Positions 39,901 to 49,544 of a DNA stretch of 64,000 bases are shown one piece after another (the stretch's first letter is position 1; each line of letters starts with the position of its first letter). The notes beneath the pieces were generated by a model. It was given only the letters and a program-made list of their open reading frames with translations. It did no database searches and was not told the DNA's origin. Source of the DNA: Methylopila turkensis. Lineage in GTDB: Bacteria; Pseudomonadota; Alphaproteobacteria; Rhizobiales; Methylopilaceae. The position numbers and the translations under genes were made by a program. The stretch is from assembly GCF_027922325.1 (NCBI RefSeq), contig NZ_BSFL01000003.1, positions 558,001-622,000 of the forward strand, given 5' to 3'.

Positions 39901-42838
39901 GCGCGCCCTCGTACCGGCCGCTGGTGGCGATCTGAAGCGCGGCGATCTTGGCCGCGCGGGTGTCGGCGACCGAGAGGTCGCGCGCCCTGACGTCGAAGGT
40001 CGCGACCGGAGCCGAGGCCGAGCCGGTGACCTTGGCGTTGGCGTCGAGCATGCCGGAGAGGCCGAGCGTCGGCGCGAAGGCGTTGGCGAGCGCGAGCGGC
40101 AGCTCCTTGATCGCGACGTCGAGCGCCAGCCGCTCGCCGGCGGATCCGGTGACGTTCAGCGCGCCGCCCTGCCCGGCCTTCAGCGACAGCGCGTCGATGA
40201 AGACGTCCGAGCCGACGACCCGCACCCGCGCAGGCGCCGCGAGGCTGGCGTTCTGGCCGCCGCCCTTCAGGTCGAGCCTGCTGACGTCGACGACGGTCGC
40301 GGTCGGCGCGTAGAGCACCCGCGCCGCGGTCGACAGCGCCGAGCCAAGCGCGGCGACGTCCGCCGTCACGTCCATGCGGTCCGGCTGGCCGTTGGCCTTC
40401 ACCGAAAGCGTCTCGATGATCTGGCCGCCGGCCGCGACGCCGGAACCCGAGACGGTTCCGTCGATCAAGATCTTGCCGGTCGGATCGGTCACGGTCGCCG
40501 CGACGTCGAGCGCCTTCACGCGGGCGCCCGGCGCGAGGATGTCGGCGCCGTTGGCCTTCACCGCCGCGCGCTGCACGCCGTTCTCGACCGACAGCGCGAC
40601 GTCCGCGTCGAGGCGGCCGCCGAGTTCGGTCAGCGCCAGCGCGCCAAGTTCTGCGAGATCCGGCGCCGCGATCACGATCCGTCCGGTGGCGAGGCCGTCC
40701 GGCGTCGCGGCGACGTCGCCTTTGACCGTCGTCGAGGCGATCGCGAGGTCGAGCCCCTCGACGCGGCGGACACCGTTAGCCTCGGTCGTCAGGCGCCCCG
40801 TTCCACGGATCGGCTTGCCGTCGAGCGAGCCGGCGAGCCCGATCACGCCGCCGACAGCGCCGGTGACGTCGGTCGCGTCGACCGTGACGCGGACGTCCTT
40901 GAGCGCGCGATCCAGCGCGCGGCCATCCGGAACCGACAGCGTCGCCTTGAGCGCAAGATCGTCAAGCTTGCCGGTCAAAGCCGCGTCGAGGAGCGCCCTG
41001 CCCTTCGCGCGCGCGTCCAGCCGCTCCAGGTCGGCGAGCTCGGCCTTCACGGTCACATTGGCCGCTTCCGGCGTCGCCGACCCGTTCGCGGCGAGCGTCA
41101 CGTGCCGACCGTCGATCTTCACGTCGTCGAAGGCGAAGGCGCCGTTCGGCGAGCGGCGCACGCCGCCGCGGATCGTCACGTCGCCGCCGGTCAGGCCGTC
41201 GACCTGCGCGAGCCCGGTGGAGAGCCCCGTGGTCCGGCCGTCGAGGGCCATGTCGAGACGCGACATGTCGTAGGCGAGGTCGACGTCGGCCGCGAGATCG
41301 ACCGCGCCGGCGAGCGTCCGGCCCGCGAGCGTCGAGAACATCGAGAGGTCGCGCGCGGCGACGGTCGCGCGGCCCCTCGCCGCTTCGGCCGAGACCGCGC
41401 CCGTGTAGGAGGCGGTGGAGCCGGCGAGCGCGAGATCGGCGCGCTTCACCTCGGCGTCGCCGGCGAGGGTGCTGTCGACGTCGAGATCGAGGGTCAGCGT
41501 GCGTCCGACGCCGGCCATCAGCCGCTCGTCGGCGAAGCGCAGGCCATCGGCCTTGACGGTCGCGACCGCGGCGACCCGCGCGCCTGGCTCCGTCAGCGGG
41601 CCGTTTGGCGTCAGCGTCAGGTCGATGCGCGCGGCGTCGGCGCCGGCCTGGGGCGCGTTGACGCCTGCGCCCTGAAGGTTCGCGACGATGATGGGATGGG
41701 TGAACGGCCCCTTGGCCGTGCCCGACAGCGCGAGCGAGCCCCAGCCGAGTCCCGGCGGCAGCAGGCTCGCGAACCGCGCGATCTCGCCGGCCTTCAGGTC
41801 GTAGACGACGTCGAGCGTCTCCGCTTCGATGTCGACCGCGCCGCGCAGGCCGAGCCGCAGCGCGGCGCCCGACACCGTGACGTCGGTGAGCCGGATGGGC
41901 CCTGCGTCCGGAACCACCGCTTCCGCCGCGATCCGCGTGCCGCCGCCGAGCAGGTCGGCGTAGGCCGGCGGGACCAGACGGCCGACGTCGCCCTCGACCG
42001 ACAGGACGACAGTGCGCTCGGAATCCTTTCGGCCGAGATCGACCGCCGCGTCGATGCGGCCGCGGTCGCCGGCGGTGAGCACGGCCTGCGCGCGCAGCGC
42101 GTCGAGCGTGCCGCCACCTTCGACGCCGATGTCGACCGGGGGCAGGCCGGGGATCTGCGCGAGGCGCGCGACCAGGCCGCCCGCGGGTTCGCCGCCGCGG
42201 ATCGATATCCGGATGCGTTTGGTGCTGGGCGTGTAGCCAGCTTCGCCCTTGATCTGGCCGGCGACGCCATCGGTGCGCCGCACGTCGAACCGCGCGGCCA
42301 GCCCCTGGGCCGGATCGCGCAGCGAGGCCGAGGCTTCGGCCGCGAGCCGCGCCGGCACGCCCATGACCGCCTCGGCGAGATTGAGGTCGTCGAGCGCGAA
42401 GCGTTTGAGTTCGATCTGGATCGGCAGCTCGGGGATCAGCGGCGCGTCCGGGTCGGCGGGCGGCTCCGGTTCGGTCGAAGGCGGAATGATCGGCGCGCGT
42501 GCGACGTCCACCCGCCCGAGCTCGACCGCGTCGATCGTGAGCGAACGCCCGATCAGCGCCAGCGGCGACCACGCCACCCGGGCGCGGTCGACGCTGAGCC
42601 AGCGCCCTTCGCGGTCGGCGATCTCGAGGTCGCGGATCGTCAGATCGGACGGGAACGAGCCTTCGAGCCGGCCGATTCTGATCTTCGAATCGTCGGAGCT
42701 GGCGTAGGTGTTGACGAGCCCCGCGATCGTCGCGAGCCCGGAATCGGTCTTGGCGTAAAGGAACAGACCGCCGATCAGCGCGACCGGAATCAGCAGCAGC
42801 ACGAGAAGGACGATGAGGGCGCGCTTCAGGATGGCCAT
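36965..42838 (-). CDS. tamB: TamB, translocation and assembly module inner-membrane subunit
   Basis: A 1957-residue protein. One N-terminal membrane span (ALIVLLVLLLIPVALIGGLFLYA) is followed by a very long repetitive beta-strand region and a C-terminal DUF490/TamB domain (QIVVIGQRLTFTRGSVSFAGDLDPTIDFLAETKARDVTAQV, DEVLARLLFKKSAGELNASEALQLA, DVLDVTAGDG, terminal VEWDY). TamB spans the periplasm, contacts TamA, and serves outer-membrane protein assembly and lipid transport. It is longer than most (E. coli 1259), partly because of six ~100-residue repeats at 38240-40140. It lies 110 bases downstream of tamA. Confidence 0.93.
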   Translation of the reverse strand: MAILKRALIVLLVLLLIPVALIGGLFLYAKTDSGLATIAGLVNTYASSDDSKIRIGRLEGSFPSDLTIRDLEIADREGRWLSVDRARVAWSPLALIGRSLTIDAVELGRVDVARAPIIPPSTEPEPPADPDAPLIPELPIQIELKRFALDDLNLAEAVMGVPARLAAEASASLRDPAQGLAARFDVRRTDGVAGQIKGEAGYTPSTKRIRISIRGGEPAGGLVARLAQIPGLPPVDIGVEGGGTLDALRAQAVLTAGDRGRIDAAVDLGRKDSERTVVLSVEGDVGRLVPPAYADLLGGGTRIAAEAVVPDAGPIRLTDVTVSGAALRLGLRGAVDIEAETLDVVYDLKAGEIARFASLLPPGLGWGSLALSGTAKGPFTHPIIVANLQGAGVNAPQAGADAARIDLTLTPNGPLTEPGARVAAVATVKADGLRFADERLMAGVGRTLTLDLDVDSTLAGDAEVKRADLALAGSTASYTGAVSAEAARGRATVAARDLSMFSTLAGRTLAGAVDLAADVDLAYDMSRLDMALDGRTTGLSTGLAQVDGLTGGDVTIRGGVRRSPNGAFAFDDVKIDGRHVTLAANGSATPEAANVTVKAELADLERLDARAKGRALLDAALTGKLDDLALKATLSVPDGRALDRALKDVRVTVDATDVTGAVGGVIGLAGSLDGKPIRGTGRLTTEANGVRRVEGLDLAIASTTVKGDVAATPDGLATGRIVIAAPDLAELGALALTELGGRLDADVALSVENGVQRAAVKANGADILAPGARVKALDVAATVTDPTGKILIDGTVSGSGVAAGGQIIETLSVKANGQPDRMDVTADVAALGSALSTAARVLYAPTATVVDVSRLDLKGGGQNASLAAPARVRVVGSDVFIDALSLKAGQGGALNVTGSAGERLALDVAIKELPLALANAFAPTLGLSGMLDANAKVTGSASAPVATFDVRARDLSVADTRAAKIAALQIATSGRYEGARVVTDTVITGPERLRVTAQGAAPLGEGDLDMVVAIRELPLSLVNGFWPGLGLAGLMNGDARIVGPIAAPRGDYAAKIDDFTSATARGVPAVQIETKGKLEGLRVTTDTLITGGGGVRATVKGSAPLASGDVDLDVAIAELPLSLANAFVPSLGLAGSLTGTADVTGPITAPRGAYDLKVVGLKAAQAPGPFEVTAKGALEGPRVTTDALVTGPDGMRVTAVGSAPLAAGDLDLTVAVRELPLSLGNGVSPGLGLAGRANADARIGGPLAAPRATYSAKVRDFTSSKARGVPAISVDTSGAYEGNRVTTDTLILGGGGVRATIKGSAPIGDGELDMDVAVAELPLAIANAFQPSLGLAGRLQGGAKVTGPVSAPRGGYDFKITGLTAAQARGVPTLQVTTKGELEGQRVTTNTLVTGGAMRLSAVGSAPLGVTGELDMNVELRQVPLALANGFSPDLGAQGVLQGDAKVAGPLSAPRGSYTLKVSNLSTAQTRGAGVPAAQIDARGDLGNGRVTTNTVVTGAGGLRVTATGSAPLGQGDLDLKVAGRAPLAFLNDTLSVSGDRVDGAATFDVAVRGSTSSPAINGTAQLANASYSNRASGLQLRGIQASVAANGTNVELRSLRATTRNGGSISGSGRVAVDPARGFPGELSIRAQNAEVMGTDIVTAIVDTNLSLSGALARRPTVSGTISARSIEIQIPDRLPAQYTPLDGVQHRNAQGRVAQQLRAANAAKTRAAAKEDAFVATLDIDVQANNRIFIRGMGMTAEAGGQIKLAGTSAAPQPVGAFELRSGRGQIVVIGQRLTFTRGSVSFAGDLDPTIDFLAETKARDVTAQVVVTGTASRPQINFTSQPTLPTDEVLARLLFKKSAGELNASEALQLAQGLAQYTAGGGGSGALESVRKSLGVDVLDVTAGDGDGGGPAVGVGRYISDNIYLGVRQGTTPESSKVTVDIDVTKNIKVQGETGAAGNSAAGVAVEWDY
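38240..40140 (-). repeat. Array of ~100-codon repeats inside tamB
   Basis: Successive units: an incomplete one at ~39863-40140, then 39557-39862 (102 codons), 39257-39556 (100), 38951-39256 (102), 38648-38950 (101), 38333-38647 (105), and a partial at ~38240-38332. Each has RVT.TGSAPL.GDLDL.V, LPLSLANGF.P.LGLAG, GP.SAPRG.Y and RVTTDTLVTG. Alternate units resemble each other most (RELPLSL.NG.xPGLGLAG versus AELPLSLANAFxPSLGLAG), indicating duplication of a two-unit block. Confidence 0.85.
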
Positions 42839-42948
42839 GACCGCTCGTTCGCTGGGGCGGCCGGGCTCGCCGCGCTTTCGACCCTACACGAGTTCGCGCG
42901 GACGCGACACGCCGGGAGTTATCGGGATACCACTTTCGCGGAAGCGCG

Positions 42949-44925
42949 TCAGAACGCCTGTCCGACGCTCACGTAGAACGCCACGGTGGGGTCGTTCTTG
43001 TCCTTGCCGACGACGGGAGTCGCCACGTCGAAGCGAATCGGGCCGATCGCCGTGTAGTAGCGCAGGCCGATGCCGGCGCCGACGCGGATCGCCTCGCCGA
43101 AGTCCGGATAGGCCTTGTCGAACGCCGCGCCCGCGTCGACGAACGGCACCACGCCGATCGTGTCGGTGATCTTGATGCGCATCTCGGCGGAGGCCTCCAG
43201 CAGGCTGCGGCCGCCGATCGGCTGATCGTCGTCGCAGTCGAGCGCCTTGCTCGGGGTCGGCCGGCGGGAGTCGCATTTTGGGCTGGCGTTCTGATAGGCG
43301 AAGCCGCGGATCGATCCGCCGCCGCCGGCGAAGAACCGTCGGTTCGCGGGCACGTCCTCGGTCGCGCTGGGACCGACGATCGCGCCGGCGCCGAGCCGCC
43401 CGGCCAGCACGTAGCGGCCGTCGTCGTCGAACTTCCAGTAGGTCGAGACCTGCCCCTTGAAGATGTTGAGAGACGACGAACCGCCCCCCGAGTTGAAGTA
43501 AGGCGCGGCCGTCAGCGTGGCGCGGACGCCCTCGGTCGGGTCGAGCTTGCTGTTGGTGTTGTCGAAGGTCACGCCGATCGGGGCGCCGACCAGCAGGAAA
43601 TCGTTCTCGCCGAACGTGTCGCGGATCGTGGACGCCTCGACCTCGAGGCCGCCCTGGATCGACAGCGAACTGGACAGCCTGCGGCGGATCGCAACCGCGG
43701 CGCGCACGCCGTCGCGCCAATAGGCGTCGGGACGCTCGCGCATCGCCTCGACCTCGGCGAGCAGATCGTCGAAGCCGGTCCAGATCCCCGGTTTCTCGAA
43801 CGACGTGCGGACATGGTACTCGTAGTCCTTAGGATCGTTGGTGATGAGCCGCGACGACCCGGCCTCGATCCTGAACTTCTCCGCGCCGCCGAACAGGTTG
43901 CGATGGCCCCAATAGGCGTTGAGGCTGACGCCCTCGGTGGTGCCGTACTTCGCGGACGCGCCGACGTAGCGGAACTTCTTCTCCTCGACGTCGATCACGA
44001 CCGGCACGCGGCCCTGCGCATCGGGCGCTTCGGCCTCCTTGACGCGGATCGACGAGAACACGTCGAGTTTGGCGAGTTCGTCGCGGAGCTCGATCATCTT
44101 CTTCGGATCGTAGCGGTCGCCTGGCTCGAACGGGACCCGGCCGCGCACCACCTCCGGATCGACCTCGCGCGTGCCGTTGACGGTCACCTCGCCGAACGGC
44201 GAGCGCGGGCCGGACGCGACATTGATGGTGACGTCGAGCTGCTTGCGCGCGTGGTCCGCGACGGCCTCGCGGTTCACGACCCTGGCGAAGGGGAAGCCTT
44301 CGTTGCGCAGCCGGTCGACGATCTTGGCCTCGGCCGCGAACACGACGCCCGACGGCGCCGGCTGTCCGGTGACGAGGCCGACCTCGCGCGGCTCGATCCG
44401 GGTCGGACGCTCGTGTCCGCGCTCGGCGGCGAGAATGGCGACCCGCCCGATCGTGAAGACCGGCCCCGGATCGACCCTGACCACGACCGGCACCGGCCGC
44501 CGCGACCGTTGCGCGACGTCCGGCGCCGAGGTCGAGGCCACCGACACGCCGGCGATCGAGACGTCCACGGTCGCGCCGTAGCGGCCCGTCGCCATCAGCG
44601 CCGCGGAAATGCGTTCGATGTCGAGCTTGGCCCGGCCGACCAGTCCCGGCGGGCCTGGCGGCGGATCCTTCTCGAGCGTCTTGAGCGAAGAGGTTTCGGA
44701 AGCGATCTTCTCGATCGCGGCGTCGCCGCCCGCGATGGAGAACGTCGTCACGTAGGGGATGCCCGGGACGACCGCGGCCGCAGCCGCCTTGGCGGGCGAA
44801 TCCGGAGCTGGGCCCTGCGCGCTGGCCTCATCTCGGGAGGACAACCACGTCAGAGCCATGCACGCCAGAAGCGCAACACCCGCGCCGGCATGCTTCCGGT
44901 TACGCAACGCCCGCACACGCCCCAT
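42949..44925 (-). CDS. tamA: TamA, outer-membrane Omp85-family assembly protein
   Basis: A 658-residue protein. After an export signal (MALTWLSSRDEASAQG, residues ~22-37) come POTRA domains (GPVFTIGRVAI; YDPKKMIELRDELAKLDVFSSIRV) and a 16-strand barrel with the Omp85 motif IRGFAYQ near residue 545 and terminal aromatic (YVSVGQAF). It works with TamB to insert outer-membrane proteins. GIGLRYYTAIGPIRFDVATPV is a typical last-strand motif. A run of FaggGGsiRGFAYQ is characteristic for TamA rather than BamA, and TamB follows directly. Confidence 0.92.
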   Translation of the reverse strand: MGRVRALRNRKHAGAGVALLACMALTWLSSRDEASAQGPAPDSPAKAAAAAVVPGIPYVTTFSIAGGDAAIEKIASETSSLKTLEKDPPPGPPGLVGRAKLDIERISAALMATGRYGATVDVSIAGVSVASTSAPDVAQRSRRPVPVVVRVDPGPVFTIGRVAILAAERGHERPTRIEPREVGLVTGQPAPSGVVFAAEAKIVDRLRNEGFPFARVVNREAVADHARKQLDVTINVASGPRSPFGEVTVNGTREVDPEVVRGRVPFEPGDRYDPKKMIELRDELAKLDVFSSIRVKEAEAPDAQGRVPVVIDVEEKKFRYVGASAKYGTTEGVSLNAYWGHRNLFGGAEKFRIEAGSSRLITNDPKDYEYHVRTSFEKPGIWTGFDDLLAEVEAMRERPDAYWRDGVRAAVAIRRRLSSSLSIQGGLEVEASTIRDTFGENDFLLVGAPIGVTFDNTNSKLDPTEGVRATLTAAPYFNSGGGSSSLNIFKGQVSTYWKFDDDGRYVLAGRLGAGAIVGPSATEDVPANRRFFAGGGGSIRGFAYQNASPKCDSRRPTPSKALDCDDDQPIGGRSLLEASAEMRIKITDTIGVVPFVDAGAAFDKAYPDFGEAIRVGAGIGLRYYTAIGPIRFDVATPVVGKDKNDPTVAFYVSVGQAF

Positions 44926-45004
44926 GCAGCTTATCTCCCCTCGGATACCCTCTTATCCGGTTAACGGGTCTACGCGCCACCCTTGGGGAACAGATTGAAT
45001 TTGC

Positions 45005-45601
45005 TCAAAGCCTCGCCTCAAGCAGGCGCCGGCAGGCGTCGAGTTCGCCCAAGGCGTCTCGCAACCGCCGGATCTGGTCGGGCCTCAGCGCGGGCGCCGC
45101 TTCGGGCGCGACGGCGGCCGGCGCCTGCGGCGGATCGTCGTCCTCGGGCTCGGGCGGCGGGACGGCAGCCCGGGGCGTGGCCGCCATCGGCGGTGGAGCC
45201 AACCGGCGCTGCGGCGCCCACATCTCGGGCCCGGACCGCACGCCGACGAGATTGACGGACGCAGGAGCGGACGCGACCGCGGGCGACAGCTCATAGGGCT
45301 CGTCGTCGCTCGGGTCCGGGGCGGGCGCGCCGCCGTCGGCGTAGCCCGCGACGCGGCGCTGGCCCTGTTCGCGCAGGATGCGCTGCACCCCGCGGATGGT
45401 GTAGCCCTCGCCGTAGAGCAGGTGCTTGATGCCGCGCAGCAGATCGACGTCGTTGGGACGGTAGTAGCGCCGGCCGCCGCCGCGCTTGATCGGCTTGATC
45501 TGGGGAAAGCGCGTCTCCCAGAAACGCAGGACATGCTGCGGCAGACCGAGGTCGTCGGCGACCTCGCTGATGGTGCGAAACGCGTCCGGGCCTTTCTCCA
45601 T
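45005..45601 (-). CDS. MerR-family transcriptional regulator
   Basis: A 198-residue regulator. Residues ~8-75 form a MerR-type winged helix ([51 protein letters not shown]), followed by a short linker helix and an alanine/proline-rich tail ending in a leucine-rich helix. This subgroup is conserved directly after ihfA in alphaproteobacteria; its ligand is unknown. I used ATG 45601 because [15 protein letters not shown] is the usual family start. A GTG at 45625 overlapping the ihfA stop (GTGA) is an alternative. Confidence 0.88.
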   Translation of the reverse strand: MEKGPDAFRTISEVADDLGLPQHVLRFWETRFPQIKPIKRGGGRRYYRPNDVDLLRGIKHLLYGEGYTIRGVQRILREQGQRRVAGYADGGAPAPDPSDDEPYELSPAVASAPASVNLVGVRSGPEMWAPQRRLAPPPMAATPRAAVPPPEPEDDDPPQAPAAVAPEAAPALRPDQIRRLRDALGELDACRRLLEARL

Positions 45602-45621
45602 GCTCGGCCGCCCTTCCCCGC

Positions 45622-45966
45622 TCACGCCGCGCCGTTCTTCCGCGCGGGCTTGACCTCGGGCTCGTCCTCAGGTTCGCCGCCGTTGATGCGGCTTTTCAGG
45701 ATGTTGGACGGCTTGAACACCATCACGCGGCGCGGCGGGATCGGAACCTCCTGCCCGCTCTTCGGATTGCGCCCGACCCGCTGCCCTTTTTCACGGACGA
45801 CGAAAGAGCCGAACGACGACAGCTTGACCGTCTCGCCGCGCTCCAGGCAGTCGCCGATCTCGCCCAGGACCATTTCGACGAGAGCAGCGGACTCCGTGCG
45901 CGACAGGCCGACCTTCTGGTAGACCGCCTCACACAGGTCCGCGCGCGTCACCGTGCGCCCCGCCAT
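45622..45966 (-). CDS. ihfA: Integration host factor subunit alpha
   Basis: A 114-residue HU/IHF-type DNA-bending protein. It shows [28 protein letters not shown], the FGSF turn, and the DNA-contact arm [26 protein letters not shown]. The C-terminal tail ([17 protein letters not shown]) is slightly longer than in E. coli. It bends DNA at specific sites with IhfB and would assist sigma-54 promoters such as the one at 15001. ATG 45966 gives the canonical N-terminus [11 protein letters not shown]; upstream in-frame starts lack homology. Confidence 0.95.
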   Translation of the reverse strand: MAGRTVTRADLCEAVYQKVGLSRTESAALVEMVLGEIGDCLERGETVKLSSFGSFVVREKGQRVGRNPKSGQEVPIPPRRVMVFKPSNILKSRINGGEPEDEPEVKPARKNGAA

Positions 45967-46101
45967 GTTCGTATTCCCCCTGAATCTTGTGGCTCCGGCC
46001 GTCGCACACAACTTCGACGGAAAGAGCCGCCGAAGGCTAAGTGCGCTCCGCCTCGGGGTCAACGTGGCGGACGACACTGCGATCGCAAATTTAGCGATCG
46101 C

Positions 46102-47079
46102 TCACCAACGCACGAGCGCGGAGGCCCAGGTGAAGCCTCCGCCCATGGCTTCCAGCAGCACGAGATCGCCGTCCTTGATGCGTCCGTCGGCGCGCGCCTC
46201 GGCGAGCGCGAGCGGGATCGACGCGGCCGAGGTGTTGCCGTGATGGTCGACCGTCACCACCACCTTGGCGGCGGCGATGCCGAGCTTCTGGGCGCTGGCG
46301 TCGATGATGCGGCGGTTGGCCTGATGCGGCACGAACCAGTCGATCGTCTCCGCCGATTCGCCGGTCGCCGCGAACGCCGCCTCGATCACGTCGGTGATCA
46401 TGCCGACCGCGTGCCGGAACACCTCGCGGCCCTCCATGCGCACATGGCCGACGGCCCCGGTCGACGACGGACCGCCGTCGACGAACAGCTTGCCGCGGTG
46501 CCGTCCGTCCGAGCGCAGGTGGGTCGTGATGACGCCCCGGTCGCTGGTCGCGCCCGGCTGCTCCTGCGCCTCCAGCACGACGGCTCCCGCGCCGTCGCCG
46601 AACAGCACGCAGGTGGTGCGGTCCGACCAGTCGAGAATGCGCGAGAACGTCTCGGCGCCGATCACCAGCGCCCGCTTGTGCTGCCCGGAGACGAGGAACT
46701 TGTCGGCGATCGAGAGCGCGTAGACGAAGCCCGAGCACACCGCCTGCACGTCGAAGGCGAAGCCGTGGGTGATGCCGAGCGCCGCCTGCACCGTCGTCGC
46801 GGTCGCGGGGAAGGTGTAGTCGGGCGTTGCGGTGGCGAGCACGATCAGGTCGAGTTCGCCCGCCTCCATGCCGGCGTCGGCGAGCGCGGCGCGGGCCGCC
46901 CCGATTGCGAGATCGGAGGTCAGCTCGCCCGGCGCCGCGATGTGACGCGAACGGATCCCGGTGCGCTGGACGATCCAGTCGTCGCTCGTGTCGACGGTCT
47001 TCGACAGATCCGCGTTGGTGAGAACGTCCGCCGGCAGGTACGAGCCGCAGCCGCGCACCACGGAACGCAAGCGGCTCAC
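46102..47079 (-). CDS. fabH: 3-oxoacyl-ACP synthase III (beta-ketoacyl-ACP synthase III)
   Basis: A 325-residue thiolase-fold condensing enzyme that starts fatty acid synthesis from acetyl-CoA and malonyl-ACP. The catalytic cysteine is C115 ([11 protein letters not shown]); the histidine and asparagine lie in [10 protein letters not shown] and [25 protein letters not shown] and [16 protein letters not shown] are the normal N-terminal motifs. It starts at GTG 47079, overlapping the plsX stop (GTGA), so the two are co-translated. Confidence 0.95.
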   Translation of the reverse strand: MSRLRSVVRGCGSYLPADVLTNADLSKTVDTSDDWIVQRTGIRSRHIAAPGELTSDLAIGAARAALADAGMEAGELDLIVLATATPDYTFPATATTVQAALGITHGFAFDVQAVCSGFVYALSIADKFLVSGQHKRALVIGAETFSRILDWSDRTTCVLFGDGAGAVVLEAQEQPGATSDRGVITTHLRSDGRHRGKLFVDGGPSSTGAVGHVRMEGREVFRHAVGMITDVIEAAFAATGESAETIDWFVPHQANRRIIDASAQKLGIAAAKVVVTVDHHGNTSAASIPLALAEARADGRIKDGDLVLLEAMGGGFTWASALVRW

Positions 47080-48158
47080 GGCGTCGCTCCGGCGAGACGG
47101 GCCATCTCCTCGGGCGTCGCCACGGCGGCCGCGACGCCCGGCCGCTCATGCGCCATGCCCTGCCGGATTTTCTCGACGAGATCGTAGCGGGCCATCTCGT
47201 AGGCGACCTCCACCGCCGAGGCGAAGCCTTCGGCGTCGGCGCCGCCATGGCTCTTGATGACGACGCCGTCCAGACCGAGGAACACGCCGCCGTTGACCTT
47301 CCGTGGGTCCATCTTCTCCCTTAGGGTGTCGAACGCGCCGCGCGCGAACACATATCCGAGCTTTGACATCCAGGTCCGGCTCATGGCCGCGCGGAGATAC
47401 TCCGCAAGCTGCCGCGCCGTGCCCTCAGCGGTCTTGAGCGCGATGTTGCCGGCGAAGCCTTCGGTGACGACCACGTCCACCGTGCCCTTTCCGAGGTCGT
47501 CGCCCTCCACGAAACCGCGGAAGTCGAGCGCCGGGAACGCCTCCTCGCGCAGGATGCGGGCGGCCTCCTTGACCTGCTCGACGCCCTTGATCTCCTCGAC
47601 GCCCACGTTGAGCAGGCCGACGGTCGGACGGTCGATGTCGAACAGGATGCGCGCCATCGCCGAACCCATGACGGCGAAGTCGACCAGCTGGCGGGCGTCG
47701 GCGCCGATCGTCGCGCCGACGTCGAGAACGATGCTCTCGCCGCGCAGCGTCGGCCACATCGCCGCGATCGCGGGGCGCTGAACGTCGGCCATCATGCGCA
47801 GGCAGAAGCGCGACATCGCCATCAGCGCGCCGGTGTTGCCCGCGGAGACGGCGGCGTGGGCGCGCTCGGTCTTCACCGCGTCGAGCGCCAGCCACATCGA
47901 CGACTTCCAGCGGCCCTTCCGCAGCGCGACGCTCGGCTTGTCGTCCATGCGGACGGCGATGTCGGTGTGCAGGATCTCGGAGACGGCCTTCAGCTTCGGA
48001 TCGGCGTCCAGGAACGGCGCGATCTTCGCCTCGTCGCCGACGAACAGGAAGCTCGTGTCGGGCTTTCGCGACAGCGCGATGGCCGCGCCCGGAACGACCA
48101 CGCTCGGTCCGTGGTCGCCCCCCATGGCGTCGAGTGCGATGCGGACGTGTTCTGTCAT
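47076..48158 (-). CDS. plsX: Phosphate acyltransferase PlsX
   Basis: A 360-residue enzyme that makes acyl-phosphate from acyl-ACP for glycerophospholipid synthesis. Family motifs: [20 protein letters not shown] at the N-terminus, [66 protein letters not shown], and [14 protein letters not shown] near the end. It is coupled to fabH, as in most alphaproteobacteria, giving coordinated supply of fatty acids and phospholipid. Confidence 0.95.
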   Translation of the reverse strand: MTEHVRIALDAMGGDHGPSVVVPGAAIALSRKPDTSFLFVGDEAKIAPFLDADPKLKAVSEILHTDIAVRMDDKPSVALRKGRWKSSMWLALDAVKTERAHAAVSAGNTGALMAMSRFCLRMMADVQRPAIAAMWPTLRGESIVLDVGATIGADARQLVDFAVMGSAMARILFDIDRPTVGLLNVGVEEIKGVEQVKEAARILREEAFPALDFRGFVEGDDLGKGTVDVVVTEGFAGNIALKTAEGTARQLAEYLRAAMSRTWMSKLGYVFARGAFDTLREKMDPRKVNGGVFLGLDGVVIKSHGGADAEGFASAVEVAYEMARYDLVEKIRQGMAHERPGVAAAVATPEEMARLAGATP

Positions 48159-48312
48159 AGAGCGTGCGACCGGCCGTTCTTTAGATCACGCAGGGCGCTT
48201 GGGAGCCCCGGCGGTTCAGGCGGGGGCGGACCATAGCCGTTCGCGGCGCCGTGGCAACCCTCGGCGTCCGCGACCCCGCGCCTCCGCCTTGGCCCGTCGC
48301 CGCAACCGGACG

Positions 48313-48840
48313 TCAGTCGCCCTTGTCGGCCGGCTTCAGCCGGGACAGCGCCGCGAACGGCGAGGCGGCGTCGCCCGCGCCGGCGTCGAGCGCGAACGTC
48401 GCGCCGGGTTTGCGGGGATGGGGATCGAGCCCAAGCACGAAGAATTCGGCCACGACGGCGCCGAGGTCGATCTCGCCGTTGACGTAAGGGTCCGGCGGAT
48501 CGTTCGCGCCGATCTCGACCTCCTCGCCGGGATGCGGCTGCGGCAGATGGGATTCCGGCGCGAAGCGCAGGTCGATGGGCTCGTCCACCGTGGTTTCGAA
48601 CGGCTCGAGCGTGACGACGCAGATGCGGGTGAGCGCCGCCGTGAGGCGGCCGCCGACCGCGACGCCGTCGGCCGCCACGGGCCGCAGCCGGAGATGCGCG
48701 ACGAGGCGCTCGATCGACGGGATGTCGTTCTCGGCCGCGAGCGCCGCGCGCTCCTCCTCGGTCGCCACCACCTCGATCTCGAGGCCTTCGGGCGGAAGCG
48801 TCTCGACCCGGATCGGGCGGGACAAGGGATTCGCGCTCAT
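48313..48840 (-). CDS. YceD/DUF177 family protein (rRNA accumulation protein family)
   Basis: A 175-residue acidic protein of the YceD (DUF177) family. It has LTRICVVTLEPFETTVDEPIDLRFAP (C-x-V-T motif) and DPPDPYVNGEIDLGAVVAEFFVLGLDPHPRKPGA, both conserved. Family members are linked to 23S rRNA or plastid rRNA accumulation. Usually it precedes rpmF or plsX; here plsX follows after a 154-base gap and no rpmF is present. Its ATG overlaps the stop of the upstream chaperone gene (ATGA). Confidence 0.88.
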   Translation of the reverse strand: MSANPLSRPIRVETLPPEGLEIEVVATEEERAALAAENDIPSIERLVAHLRLRPVAADGVAVGGRLTAALTRICVVTLEPFETTVDEPIDLRFAPESHLPQPHPGEEVEIGANDPPDPYVNGEIDLGAVVAEFFVLGLDPHPRKPGATFALDAGAGDAASPFAALSRLKPADKGD

Positions 48841-49382
48841 GCGGTCTCCTCCACCTCGGGGAAAGCAGGACCGGCGCTTACCACCTCCGCAAGCGGCTGG
48901 GCCGAAAGCGCGGCGTCCGCGCGTCGGACATAGGCCGCGAACCGTTCCGCCTCCGCCCGATCCGCCGCGTCGGGCTCGCCATAGACATAGCGGGCAAGCG
49001 CGGCGCCAAGGGCGGCGTCGTCGCGGTCGAGCGCCGCCTCATAGGCCTCGATGCGGGCGTAGAACGCGCCGACCATCGTCTTCATGCGCTTCGGAACCGT
49101 GACGTCGCCGACGCCGATCTCGCGGAGCGAGGCGTCCAGGTCGCGAACCATGGCGTCGAACACGAGCTGGGCGCGACCCGCGGCGTCCGGCGACGCCTTC
49201 ACGCGACGGAAGAACAACACGGCGTGAACGAGGATGACTTCGAATCGCCCGACGACGGTGTCCGGCGCGCCCAGGTCGCGATAGAGCGCGGGACGGCGCG
49301 CCTGCGCCACGATTCCCGCGTAGATCGCGTCCGCCGCCGCGGCGTCCGGCCGCGCGCGCCGCCCGAACAGACCGAAAGCCAT
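48837..49382 (-). CDS. Ubiquinol-cytochrome c chaperone (CBP3-like)
   Basis: A 181-residue alpha-helical protein of the ubiquinol-cytochrome c chaperone family (PF03981). It shows IYAGIVAQARRPALYRDLGAPDTVVGRFEVILVHAVLFFRRV and DLDASLREIGVGDVTVPKRMKTMVGAFYARIEAYE. Relatives assist assembly of the cytochrome bc1 complex. ATG 49382 gives the common start MAFGLFGRR; earlier in-frame starts are less likely. It is divergent from bamE, with yceD downstream overlapping by four bases, an arrangement seen across alphaproteobacteria. Confidence 0.88.
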   Translation of the reverse strand: MAFGLFGRRARPDAAAADAIYAGIVAQARRPALYRDLGAPDTVVGRFEVILVHAVLFFRRVKASPDAAGRAQLVFDAMVRDLDASLREIGVGDVTVPKRMKTMVGAFYARIEAYEAALDRDDAALGAALARYVYGEPDAADRAEAERFAAYVRRADAALSAQPLAEVVSAGPAFPEVEETA

Positions 49383-49544
49383 CGTGGTCCCGACCGTCGC
49401 GGCCATGCTGACCGCTCGTACATGTTGAACTGAACTCTCCCGCGAGGTACGCCAAGCACGGCGCAGGCGCAACCCTCGGCGAAGGGCCGCCCGCCGCGGG
49501 GGCCCGCGCCCTCTGTCGTGTTGCGTTCCGGGGAGGGTTTCTCA

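Noticed and set aside
39845..42976. A 1043-codon open frame antisense to tamB
   Set aside because: Its composition is a mirror of the tamB repeats; tamB has clear family motifs, the antisense frame has none.
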